Shown in pieces: positions 8,866 to 18,000 of a stretch of 64,000 nt of DNA (position 1 is its first letter; each line of letters starts with the position of its first letter). A model generated the notes under the pieces. The model ran no database searches, was not told where the DNA came from, and saw only the letters and a list, made by a program, of their open reading frames with translations. The stretch spans positions 33,406 to 97,405 of the forward strand of contig NZ_RWIN01000149.1 in NCBI RefSeq assembly GCF_009761815.1, in the 5' to 3' direction. A program made the translations under genes and the position numbers. The DNA comes from Pseudomonas sp. PB120. Its GTDB lineage: Bacteria > Pseudomonadota > Gammaproteobacteria > Pseudomonadales > Pseudomonadaceae.

Positions 8866-8879
8866 TAAGATATATCTTA
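8866..8879. promoter_or_regulatory. Palindromic operator upstream of the PadR-reductase operon
   Basis: TAAGATATATCTTA is a perfect 14-bp palindrome, 33 bases before the PadR start and inside an AT-rich stretch that would hold the promoter. PadR dimers bind such AT-rich dyads. Assignment to this regulator rests on position only. Confidence 0.65.
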
Positions 8880-9318
8880 AGATTGCGCAAGCGTGCTGGA
8901 CCAACGGTCGCCCCGAGGTCGGCAGGCCCTGACGGCCCAGAAACAGGAGGTGCTTATTTAGAGTAATTAAACTAATGTAAGTATTGATAGGCTAATCAAT
9001 CGTTATGAATAGGTATAAGTAGTATCGGTCTGACAGAAGTTATTATGTGGTTGCCTGTATGGTTTTTAAGTTGATTCTGTCGGTAGTACTTTTCTGACAT
9101 CCGCAAAATGAAAATTTCGCTTTTAAAGTATTTTTCCTCATGCCTGTGGGCTGTTTTAACTACAAGTTCTTCGGAGCTTTCGTACTTACTTTATCGGGAT
9201 ATTGGTTGATTATTCTTCGGCGTTGGAAGTTGGGCCAAATAGCCATTATTCGTAACGGGTAATCGCGCCTTTGAACCCTTCCACGATTCAATCCCATGAA
9301 TAAAACAGGTACTGGATA
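8880..9318. promoter_or_regulatory. AT-rich intergenic region, presumed fimbrial promoter
   Basis: About 440 bases without a convincing gene, markedly more AT-rich than the window average (for example around 8950-9030 and 9100-9150). It contains an imperfect inverted repeat, CTGACAGAA at 9030-9038 and TTCTGTCGG at 9075-9083, then a further TTCTGACA near 9092. Such regions in Pseudomonas are often silenced by H-NS-like MvaT/MvaU proteins (inference). It would control the fimbrial operon that starts at 9319. I could not place a -35/-10 pair with confidence. Confidence 0.5.
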
Positions 9319-9813
9319 ATGTTCAAACAGTTTGCAATCGCCGTTCCGATGACCCTCCTGGCCCTGAGCGCTTCGATGGCGTTCGCTGCAGAAGAATCGC
9401 GATCCTCGATCAACATCACCGCGAATATTCCGAGCAAGGTCTTTCACGCCCAACCTGTAAACCCGGACTTCGGTAAAGACGAAAAAATGCAGTATGTCCT
9501 CGGCTCCGGCAACCTGACAGACGTCGCCGGCATGTACGACATCCAGCACACCAACGGTTCTGTAGGTGCTTACGTCGAAGGCGGCCCGCAACCGTTGTTC
9601 AACGGTAACGCGACGCAAAACATCCCGTTGACGTACAGCTTCAACGGCACAGTATTGACCGGTGTGAGCCAGGAAGTGGTCGGCGACACCGAATCCAATG
9701 GCGGCATGCGTGCCGAACTGCGAATCTCCGCCGCAAAACCCACCGCGACCCAGGTCGGCCTGTACGCCGCCAACCCGGTTGTGATCTTCGATGCGATCCC
9801 GCGTATCCCGTAA
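9319..9813 (+). CDS. CS1-type (class 5/alpha) fimbrial major pilin
   Basis: Major structural subunit, 164 residues, secreted by Sec and assembled by the chaperone-usher route. The signal peptide is clear (MFKQFAIAV...SASMAFA, cleavage after residue 23). The mature protein begins AEESRSSINITANIPSKVFHAQPV, which fits the CooA/CblA pattern of an N-terminal donor strand with alternating hydrophobics, and it ends in hydrophobic VVIFDAIPRIP. No cysteines, as in this fimbrial class. It heads a five-gene operon pilin, usher, chaperone, second pilin, tip protein. The usual CS1 order begins with the chaperone, so the arrangement differs. Confidence 0.85.
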   Translation: MFKQFAIAVPMTLLALSASMAFAAEESRSSINITANIPSKVFHAQPVNPDFGKDEKMQYVLGSGNLTDVAGMYDIQHTNGSVGAYVEGGPQPLFNGNATQNIPLTYSFNGTVLTGVSQEVVGDTESNGGMRAELRISAAKPTATQVGLYAANPVVIFDAIPRIP

Positions 9814-9920
9814 CAGGTCATGAACTAAGGCCAGTCCTTACTTGATTGCCTGACCGATCGGCAGATGAACTTTTATCTGTCGATCGGCTTTACCGTATTT
9901 ATCCACAGAGTATTTCGTTC

Positions 9921-12443
9921 ATGTTCCCGATGACGCCCATCGCGACCGCGCTTGCGCTTTTTTTTTGTGCAACGGCACTGGCCGCACCCACGGAAAATGG
10001 CCATACACCCAGGAGTTTGCTGGCGCAGGCCAAGGGATTGCCGAGCGAATTCGAAGAGCACTTCTTTGATGTGCCACTGGCGGTGCGAGTGGAACTTGAT
10101 CAGCAGTTTCTGGGGGAGGCGATGGTGGTGCTGACACGCGATGATCGCATCACCCTGGTTGACTTCTCCGATGTCAGCGACAGCACGGTCAAACCCAGCG
10201 AACGTGACATTTGGGCCAATTACTTGAAGCAAGGCGTGACATTGGGTGGGTGCGAGGCTAAATGCCCCGAGCAACTCTTGGCCGTGCATTACAGCCTTGA
10301 AAATTCCCTGGTGTCGATCCTCACGGAGAACGCCGAGCGCGACGAACAGGTGCAGCGCTATTACACCTTGCCCGAAGACGGCAGCACCGGGTTGATCGTG
10401 CGCAACCAATTAAACCTCAATGGTGGCCAGAACCAGGACCTTGGCGGGCGCTATGGGCTTGAAGCCAGCAGCAGCCTTGGCAACTGGACCCAGGCCGTCA
10501 ATATGCAGCTGTCCCGGCTCGGCGGCCTGGATAACAAGACGTATCACGCAGTGCACGAACTCTTCACCCAACGCGAACTGGAAGGCAACTTTCTGCGCCT
10601 GGGCTATTTCACCCCGAGCTCCGAAGGACTGACCCGCCAACTCCGCACCTTTGGCGCCAGCCCCGACACGGCACTGGGCGTCATGTACGGCAGCTCCGAC
10701 AGCCTCGCCATCAACCACCCGAAACCGGCGGTTTACCCGATCTACGTCACGGCCAATCGCCAGGGCTCGGTGGAAATCTATCGCGACGGTTTGCTGATCA
10801 ACACCCAGGCGATGCCGGCCGGTTTGCAGACCCTCGATACGCGGCCACTGCCCGGCGGCATCTACGAAGTGGAAGTGCGCCTGATCGAAGACGGCCAGAT
10901 CACCTCCAGCACCCAGGAGCTGGTCTACAAGCCCAACAACTGGCGCAACCATGACGAGCGCTGGCGCTACAACCTGTTCGCCGGTCGTGAATCGAAATTG
11001 CTCAGCAACTGGGACGATCAGGGCGACGGCGACATGACGGCCGGCGCGGCGTTCAACTTCCTGCTGCACCCCCGGGTCATCCTCGGCCTGACCGGGCGAC
11101 AGGTCCGCGACGCCCTGCAATACGGCACCTCAATCGATTGGGCGATCGTCAACAATGCCAGCGTCTATGCCAACGTCTACCAGACCGAGGACTACGGCAC
11201 TGGCCTCGACGTGCAAGGGCTTTACTCCTACGGCAGCGGCAGCCTTGTTGCCAGCCACAACCGCAGCTGGCTCGACACCACCCGGCTCTACGACACCTTG
11301 CCGGATGGCACGCGCGTGCGGCAGCGCAACGTGTTCATCGGCCAGACCAGCAACTCGTCGCTGTCGGTGAATCATCGGCTCACCAGTAAAAGCTCGGTCA
11401 ATGCCCGGGTGTCCCACAGCGAAGGCAACACCGAAGGTGTCGGTGTGGACCTGGGCTGGACCCAGCGCACTCAACTGTTTGGCAGCGACGCCAATTGGCG
11501 GCTGTCGCTGTTCGACCGGCCCGGCAGTTTCAGCTCCGGCGATGACCGCAATCGCGGCATCGACTTGAGCGTCAACATTGCCTTGGGCGGCCCGGGAGAA
11601 CAGCTCTCCGGCAGCATCGGCAGCCGCACCGACCGTGATGGCGGGCGCGATAACAATGCCTCGGTCACCTACCGCAAGGACTGGCAGGACCACGTGCTGC
11701 AAAGCGTTTCCGCCACGGCCATCACCGACACCTACGGCGTGGGCATGAACGCGATGGCGACGATGCAATCGGACCTGGCCAACGCCGACGGGTTTATCCA
11801 GCGCTCGTCTTACAACAACGACTTCACCGGCGGCCTGAACCTCGACAGCACCGTCGCCGTCGGCGGACAAAAAATGGTCATGACCAGCCAGTACCACCGC
11901 AACGGCGCCGGCATGATCATCGACGTCGAATCCGACATCGACGACATCGCCCTGCGTGCCGACGATTTGAGCGGGGGCAGCGCGGTGCTCAAACCGGGGC
12001 GAAATTTTGTGCCGATCACCGCGTACAAAAGCAGCTCGGTCAGTTTCGATTTCGAGGGCCATGACGTGCCGGCCGCCACCATCCAGCCGTCGCGCTCCAG
12101 CTATCACCTGAACAAGGGCGGTGTCGAGTATCGCCAGATTCGCGTGATGAAAACCCTGACCGTGCTCGGTCGCCTGATCGACCCTCAGGGCAACCCGCTC
12201 AAGGGCCACCACATCATCAACCACGCCAGCCGAGGGGTCAGCGAAGTGGACGGCTTTTTCTCCATGGAAATGAACGCCGGTTCCCCGACTCTTGAAGTAC
12301 GCCACGGCGATCAGTTGCTGTGCCAGTTTCGCCTGGATCCGAGCCGTGGCCGCACGGAAAACCATGTGCTGATGATCGGCGACCTGCGTTGCACGCCGGA
12401 TACGTTGGCAGACGCATCCACAGTCACGCCGACGGCAGGCTGA
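9921..12443 (+). CDS. CS1-type fimbrial outer-membrane usher (CooC/TcfC-like)
   Basis: Outer-membrane secretion and assembly platform for the fimbria. It has 840 residues from ATG 9921 (ATG 9930 is equally possible; an upstream in-frame TTG at 9846 would place a long extension before the signal and is unlikely). The signal peptide is MTPIATALALFFCATALA. A periplasmic N-terminal domain is followed by a beta-barrel of alternating strands. The plug-domain-like segment GSVEIYRDGLLINTQAMPAG with LDTRPLPGGIYEVEV lies near residues 285-320. The C-terminal E-set-like part has LGRLIDPQGNPLKGHHIINH, then two cysteines. It has the low-similarity TcfC/CooC type of usher, not the classical FimD type. Spacing to the chaperone gene is 39 bases. 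Confidence 0.85.
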   Translation: MFPMTPIATALALFFCATALAAPTENGHTPRSLLAQAKGLPSEFEEHFFDVPLAVRVELDQQFLGEAMVVLTRDDRITLVDFSDVSDSTVKPSERDIWANYLKQGVTLGGCEAKCPEQLLAVHYSLENSLVSILTENAERDEQVQRYYTLPEDGSTGLIVRNQLNLNGGQNQDLGGRYGLEASSSLGNWTQAVNMQLSRLGGLDNKTYHAVHELFTQRELEGNFLRLGYFTPSSEGLTRQLRTFGASPDTALGVMYGSSDSLAINHPKPAVYPIYVTANRQGSVEIYRDGLLINTQAMPAGLQTLDTRPLPGGIYEVEVRLIEDGQITSSTQELVYKPNNWRNHDERWRYNLFAGRESKLLSNWDDQGDGDMTAGAAFNFLLHPRVILGLTGRQVRDALQYGTSIDWAIVNNASVYANVYQTEDYGTGLDVQGLYSYGSGSLVASHNRSWLDTTRLYDTLPDGTRVRQRNVFIGQTSNSSLSVNHRLTSKSSVNARVSHSEGNTEGVGVDLGWTQRTQLFGSDANWRLSLFDRPGSFSSGDDRNRGIDLSVNIALGGPGEQLSGSIGSRTDRDGGRDNNASVTYRKDWQDHVLQSVSATAITDTYGVGMNAMATMQSDLANADGFIQRSSYNNDFTGGLNLDSTVAVGGQKMVMTSQYHRNGAGMIIDVESDIDDIALRADDLSGGSAVLKPGRNFVPITAYKSSSVSFDFEGHDVPAATIQPSRSSYHLNKGGVEYRQIRVMKTLTVLGRLIDPQGNPLKGHHIINHASRGVSEVDGFFSMEMNAGSPTLEVRHGDQLLCQFRLDPSRGRTENHVLMIGDLRCTPDTLADASTVTPTAG

Positions 12444-12482
12444 TGCCCGGCAGTACGCACTTTTTCTACGAGGTAAAAGACG

Positions 12483-13223
12483 ATGAAACGTCGGTTGGCA
12501 TTGATTGGTTTTTGTTTATTCACACAGACGGCGCACGCCGGGCCGAGCATCAATATCGGTACGGTTTACGACTACCTGGACGCCGATAAAAGCACGTACC
12601 TGAAACGCGTCTTCAATGGCGGCGACAGCACCGCGTTCGTCAAGGTCAACATCCTGGAAATCCTTTATGACGCCGACGGCAAGTCCCGGGAAGTGCCGCT
12701 TAAATCCAGTGCCGACGGCAGCGCCCGGGACGGCTTGATGGCCAGCCCGGCACGGCTGATCGTGCCGGCCAATGGCATGCAAGGCACGCGGTTGCTGTAC
12801 ATGGGTGAACGTGTCCACGAGCGCTATTTCCGCGTGCGCTTCGTGCCGGTGGTGCCCGAGAAAGAAGACGAGTTCGCGGTGTCCAGTGAAGAACGTGACG
12901 AATACAAGAAAACCCTGTCTGCCGGGGTTACGGTACTGGCCGGTTATGGCGCGGTGTTTTTCGTCCGCCCAAAGGACACGCGTTTCGCCAGCGCGATCGA
13001 GAACGGCGCGACTCAATATCGAATCCGCAATAACGGCAATACCGTGGTGGTGATCGATGAGTTCAAGGATTGCTCGGTCAAGAACGAGCAGGACTGCGTG
13101 CCGACCACCAAGCATCACATTCTCGCGGGTCGCAGTTTCGAGTTTGAAAAACAGGCCGGTCGCGAGTACCGCTTCACCCTGGTCGAAGGCGAGCGCAGCC
13201 AGAAACTTGATGTGAAGGGCTGA
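12483..13223 (+). CDS. Periplasmic fimbrial chaperone (CooB-like)
   Basis: A 246-residue immunoglobulin-fold chaperone that caps pilin subunits before delivery to the usher. The signal peptide is MKRRLALIGFCLFTQTAHA. PSINIGTVYDYLD begins the mature chain, then RLIVPANGMQGTRLLYMGE (residues about 95-113) matches the chaperone G1-strand/R-hinge area, and YFRVRFVPVVPEKEDE follows, as in other alpha-family chaperones. Two cysteines (KDCSVKNEQDC) could form a disulfide. GAGG lies nine bases before ATG 12483. Its stop overlaps the next start (TGATG), indicating translational coupling with the second pilin. Confidence 0.8.
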   Translation: MKRRLALIGFCLFTQTAHAGPSINIGTVYDYLDADKSTYLKRVFNGGDSTAFVKVNILEILYDADGKSREVPLKSSADGSARDGLMASPARLIVPANGMQGTRLLYMGERVHERYFRVRFVPVVPEKEDEFAVSSEERDEYKKTLSAGVTVLAGYGAVFFVRPKDTRFASAIENGATQYRIRNNGNTVVVIDEFKDCSVKNEQDCVPTTKHHILAGRSFEFEKQAGREYRFTLVEGERSQKLDVKG

Positions 13224-13720
13224 TGATCATGTTCAGAAAACTGACGGTTCTGATGGCGGCGGCAATGGCCTGCCATTCAGCATTTGCCGCTCGCGAAGTG
13301 CAGCACTTCGAGGTCTTCGTGACGATTCCGAGCCAGGCGTTCTACGTCATTCCCGCAGACCCCGGCTGGATACATCGTGAGCAGCCGTTGCCATGGAACC
13401 TGGTGACCTCGACCCTGGGCGGCTTGCGCAAGTATTTCGATGTGAAAAATGAGGGCGGTTCCATCGATGCCCGGCTTGAGGGCAGGCCTTACCTCTCCAA
13501 TGGAACGCCCGCCCATGACATTGGTTTGCGCGTGCTGTTCAACGGCAAGGTGCTGAGCGAATCGGAACGCAGCGAGGTGGTTTCGCTGAGCGAAGCGGCG
13601 CAGGGCAAGCGGGTTTTGCTGGAAGTGCTACCAGTACCGCCTGCTGATGGTCTTTATAAGCCGGGCAGTTATTTCGGCAGCATTAATTTGATTTTCAATG
13701 CGGTGCTACCGGATGCGTGA
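13223..13720 (+). CDS. Second CS1-type pilin-like subunit
   Basis: A 165-residue protein with a signal peptide (FRKLTVLMAAAMACHSAFA) and a mature start REVQHFEVFVTIPSQAFYVIP resembling the pilin at 9319 (ITANIPSKVFHAQPV). It ends FGSINLIFNAVLPDA, again like a terminal beta strand. Identity with the first pilin is low but length and strand pattern agree, so it is either a minor shaft subunit or an adaptor between shaft and tip. ATG 13223 overlaps the chaperone stop; ATG 13229 is an alternative. A fimbria with two pilin-like proteins is not the minimal CS1 layout. Confidence 0.75.
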   Translation: MIMFRKLTVLMAAAMACHSAFAAREVQHFEVFVTIPSQAFYVIPADPGWIHREQPLPWNLVTSTLGGLRKYFDVKNEGGSIDARLEGRPYLSNGTPAHDIGLRVLFNGKVLSESERSEVVSLSEAAQGKRVLLEVLPVPPADGLYKPGSYFGSINLIFNAVLPDA

Positions 13721-13772
13721 TGCCAGGGCGAAACAGTTATCGAAGTGGTGCGGGTACCACTGGGGTAAAAAA

Positions 13773-15029
13773 ATGAAGCAGAAAGCCAGTCAACATTTAC
13801 GTCGCGTCGGGTTGGGGGTGGTGCTAACCGTGTACGGGGCTTCGGTCTGGGCGATGGATGTTTCGATACAGGCGTCTTTCAGACCGGACTCTGCAAACCC
13901 TCAGCAGAATAAATTCAAAAATGACACGCCACCCAGTGGATATTGCGCAAGCTACCCGGTCCAGTGCAGCGACAACGACATGTTCAGCCTGCGCGTGCCG
14001 ATTCAGTTCAACTCCCGCGCGCCAATCGAGGCAAATCATCCATCACCTCGTCAGGGGGCGACATTCAAGGTGCCTGCTCAGTGGCGGGATTTGTCTGTAG
14101 TGCATGAAGCAACGGGAGAGAGTGAGACGGTCAGGGTCCGGATTGCAGGTATCGGCTCCCAATACGTTACCGAGGATGTCATCAGCCTGGTAGGCGGCGG
14201 AAGCGACTATCGACTCGCTCACAGTCAATTATGGGGCGCCAGTTGGGTGTATGCGCCGGCCCCCTGCCTTTACAGCGGGGTAGGACTCTTAGGAGCGACT
14301 AGCTATGGGTTTTTCTGGAAGACGCCAATCGAAGGTAGCTGCGATAAGCAAGCAAGGTACGATGTGCCCTGGCTGCGTTACGACTATCTGGATTTCGCCT
14401 ATGAACTGTTCACGCCCAACCCGTTGAGCATGTCAGCAGGTCGCTACTCGGGAAGCCTGACCTATAGCGTCGGTCCAAACGGCGATTTCGACATGGGCGA
14501 TGTCATGCAGCCAAGCGACTCGGCGTTGACCTTGAATTTCACTCTGGAAGTGCAACATACCCTCAAGGTCGAAATTCCCCCCGGCGGCAACCGTATCGAA
14601 TTGGTCCCGCAGGGCGGCTGGCAAGCCTGGCTGACGCAGGGGCGAAAGCCGACACGGCTGTTTCGTGACCAGACGTTCAATGTCTCTTCGTCGAGTCGCT
14701 TCAAGATGAGCCTGTCGTGTCAGTACGTCGTCAATCCTGAAACCTGCGCGCTGAATGACCGCGTTTCCAACCATTACGTTCCAATCAACGTAAGCGTGAC
14801 CCTGCCCGGTGGCCTGGTGGATCAGGCCTCGCAACCGGTGAATCGTCGGCCGCTACGGCGCGGCAATAATGGCGCCGCGATTTTCCAGCCGAGCTTTTAT
14901 GTCGATCGTAAGCCTGGGACATTGCACTTCGAAATTGCGCAGGATCAGGTCGACGAAATGATCAAACCGAATGTCGGCAGGACCTACTCAGGCCGGGTCA
15001 CGGTCATCTGGGATTCGGAAGTCGGTTAA
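13773..15029 (+). CDS. CS1-type fimbrial tip/initiator protein (CooD-like)
   Basis: A 418-residue minor pilin expected at the fimbrial tip, where it starts assembly and probably carries the adhesin. The start is ATG 13773 (GGGG a few bases upstream), giving the signal peptide MKQKASQHLRRVGLGVVLTVYGASVWA. The mature chain has paired cysteines (YCASYPVQC; C-xx-CLYSGVG; CQYVVNPETC), typical of the adhesin half. The C-terminal half from about residue 230 has NPLSMSAGRYSGSLTYSVGP and ends with RTYSGRVTVIWDSEVG, the pilin-like domain. Last gene of the operon; a stem-loop follows. An in-frame upstream start at 13698 would overlap the previous gene and lacks a signal. Confidence 0.8.
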   Translation: MKQKASQHLRRVGLGVVLTVYGASVWAMDVSIQASFRPDSANPQQNKFKNDTPPSGYCASYPVQCSDNDMFSLRVPIQFNSRAPIEANHPSPRQGATFKVPAQWRDLSVVHEATGESETVRVRIAGIGSQYVTEDVISLVGGGSDYRLAHSQLWGASWVYAPAPCLYSGVGLLGATSYGFFWKTPIEGSCDKQARYDVPWLRYDYLDFAYELFTPNPLSMSAGRYSGSLTYSVGPNGDFDMGDVMQPSDSALTLNFTLEVQHTLKVEIPPGGNRIELVPQGGWQAWLTQGRKPTRLFRDQTFNVSSSSRFKMSLSCQYVVNPETCALNDRVSNHYVPINVSVTLPGGLVDQASQPVNRRPLRRGNNGAAIFQPSFYVDRKPGTLHFEIAQDQVDEMIKPNVGRTYSGRVTVIWDSEVG

Positions 15030-15035
15030 CGGTTG

Positions 15036-15067
15036 AACCCTGATGCATCACCCGATGCATCAGGGTT
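15036..15067. terminator. Stem-loop between convergent fimbrial operon and NEL gene
   Basis: Perfect 13-bp inverted repeat AACCCTGATGCAT (15036-15048) and ATGCATCAGGGTT (15055-15067) with a 6-base loop, in the 44-base gap between two convergent stop codons. T tracts are short on both strands, so it may act as a bidirectional terminator. Confidence 0.75.
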
Positions 15068-15073
15068 TCCCGA

Positions 15074-18000
15074 TCAGCCCTCGGCGTCTTTTTGCAGCGC
15101 TGCGCGGGTCAGCGATCTGCTCAGTTCTTTCTCTTCATAGCCCATGTCATGCAGCAATCGGCCGAAGATTTCATCGCTCATGTCTTCATCGATAAGCACT
15201 TCGCTGTCATCGACACCCAGCCGCCGTGCGAGGTCTTGCAGGCGTTGCTTGAGTGCCCGTCGTTGCGCAATCTGCTGGCCCTTGGAGCTGGCCCAGTCAT
15301 GCTGGACTTCACGCAACTCATCCAGCAAATCACTCTTGGCCTCGAACAGTCGGCGATTGCGGCTGAACTCGTTCGGGTAAGTGTCCCGCAGGTATTTCTC
15401 CCAGAACGGCTGTTCGATCATGTCGTTGATCAAACCATCGCCGGCCTCCATCGCCATCACCGTATCGAACGCGGTGTCGAGGGTTTTGGCGCTGACGCCG
15501 GCCAAGGGGCGATGCAGCATCGACTCCGATTGCCACGGCAAACCGAGGCGCTGGGCCAGACCGGTTTCGTAGGCGAGGTAGACCTCCACCTCATCGGGGT
15601 TGCCTTCCCGGCCGCCGAAATCGGCACGGGCAATGTCATCCACGCGCGCGAGGCGGGCGGCGCCTTTTGCCAGGTTCACCAGTTTGCTTTCCAGCACCGC
15701 GTTGGACGTCGACAAGGCATAGGCTTCGGAGGCGAGCACCTTGATGCCCATGTGGTTGAACACCTGAGCCCCCGCATCGGCGCAGGTGGTGGGGGCTTTC
15801 GCCATTTCGAACAGCTCGTTGCGCAGCGGGGTGTCCAGGTCGATGGCTTCGACCATGCGCCAGACCCGGCTGCTCAGCTGTTGGCGCAGTTCGCCGCCGG
15901 CCCGGTAGTCGGCCGAGCGTGTCTGTTTCTGAATCAAGGCAAAAAAATCTTCGGAGCCAGGCTCGGTCATCAGATCGTGCCACGCGTCTTCGCGAAAAGT
16001 GCCCAGCCCCCCGACCTCGGCACTCCACCAGACGGAATCGTCCTTCGTTGGCCATTGGTTCATCGCGTCGGTGGCCGCGTCGGCATAGACCTGCTCGGGA
16101 GCGAGACCGACAGAGCGTCGATAGGCTTTGAACGTCACCAGGTTGGCCTCCGACAGTTGCTTGGGAAACAAACGCGTCCGCGCCACGATGAAGGCATCCT
16201 GCGAACCCGGCACGACCGTTGGAATCAGGCTGATCGGGTTCTCCTGCAAATCCAGGAAAAATCCCCGGGGTCGACGTTTGCTGAGGGGGCCAACCAAGCC
16301 TTCAGGCCAGGTGGTTGCGCCGGTGTTGCTCAAACTCAGGATCCGTAGTTTGGGCATGCGTGCAACGTTCGGCAGCCTGCCCAAATGTATGTTGTCATCA
16401 AGCCTGAGTGTTTCCAGGTGGGTCAGGTTGCGCAATTGCTCGACGGCTGATGGGGTCAGCGTGATGTCGTTGTTCATCAGTCGCAACGTCCGCAGGTAGT
16501 GCATTTTTCCGACGGGCTCGGGGAGTCGCGTCAACCCGCAGCTCCTGGCGCTCAGTTGCCGAAGATGCGAGAAGTCGCCCAACAGGCCGGCGGCGTTTTC
16601 GGAGACGTTCGTGCGGTCCAGATTCAGGGTGCTGATCTGATCGACGTAATGCTTGATATCCGGCAGTTCCTTCCACCAGCGCTCGAGGTCGGGCACATCG
16701 AACTCGACGGACAGGTCCAGCGCATAACCGCCGTCGACGGTTGTACTGCGCTCGCCAAATACCGTGGGCTTTCTGGCAAAACACTCGATGAGCCGATCGG
16801 CAATGTGCTGCCCGCCACCACGCACGAACCCTTGGCGGTCAGGCCCCCAGGTAGCCGGTCGCTGGTGTTGCCAGCGATTGAGCAGTTTGCGCAGGTCGTA
16901 CATTTCTCGGTCCAGCCTCGTCAGGGTCTGATGCCCTTGCTCCTGGGAACCCAGTGATCGAACGAAGGTATCGACCTCTCGTTCGTTGAAGTGCGGGTAC
17001 AGGTCCTGCACCCGGTCACTGAGCGTGGCGGCCGTGGTGGAGAAGCCGGGGCCGCGCAACAGCGTCATGTCTTCGTGGTTCGGTATTGGGCGAATAGGCG
17101 GTGCAGTGAGCGCGGTGCGGCGTTCGGCCGGCGTCTCGGTCTTGGCCATGACCCACTGCTTGAAAAGCTCACCCTGTCCCGGCCGGTAACCCAACTTGTT
17201 TTTCGGCGAGGCGTTGAGCACGGCTTCGTAAAAGTCAGTGGCGTCATGCAGCTTGTGGTTGTCGGCGTCCCAGACTTCGAACCGGTTGGCGTCATCCTTG
17301 ACCAGCACCCGGACCGTCACCGCATCGTGCGGACCCACGCTGCCGCGCAGCGGTCCGGCATCGCTGCCTTCACGCACCTCGATACGCAATTGCGCAAAGG
17401 TGTCGGTATGAACCCTGAGCGCATTCAGTATCAGGCTTTCGGTCTCCGCGACCCACTGCGCACCGTCATGAAAACCCTCATATGCATGGTTGGTCCGGGC
17501 TTCGAAGGCGGCCTCACGGGCGCGGCTCTTGAGGCTCAACGGCAGGCGTTGCTCTTGGGTCACGCGTGTAAGATCGGCGGCGTCAGCACTGTCCAGCAGC
17601 GTCTGTGCTGCACGGGTCGGCAGCTCGGGGAAAGTCTGGCGAATGAGTTGGATCCGCGGATCGTCGGACGCTTCTGCGCCTTGGTACAGCTGGTTGACGA
17701 TGTCTGCGTTCAGCCGATTGGCTTCGTCCGCCAATTGATTACGCAGCGCTTGCACCTGCTCGGTTTTGGCGGTGGGGCGACCGAGCACCGTTTGCAGTTC
17801 TTCTTCGCTGAGAAAATCAACAAGGCTCGGCACGAACTGCTCGCTCATGAGCTGCGACTGGCTGGTAGACAGCGTCTGCGCCTCGGCCGCCTCGGCATTG
17901 CCGTACAGGCGGAAGCGCCCGCTCATGTCGGCGTGTTCGTAAACCTTCAGGGCTTTATCCGCAGGCCAGCCGTCCAGATAAGTCGCCAGCGGTTCAAACC

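Noticed and set aside
9160..9618. 152-residue minus-strand frame across the fimbrial promoter and pilin
   Set aside because: Opposite an obvious secreted pilin gene; no plausible start.
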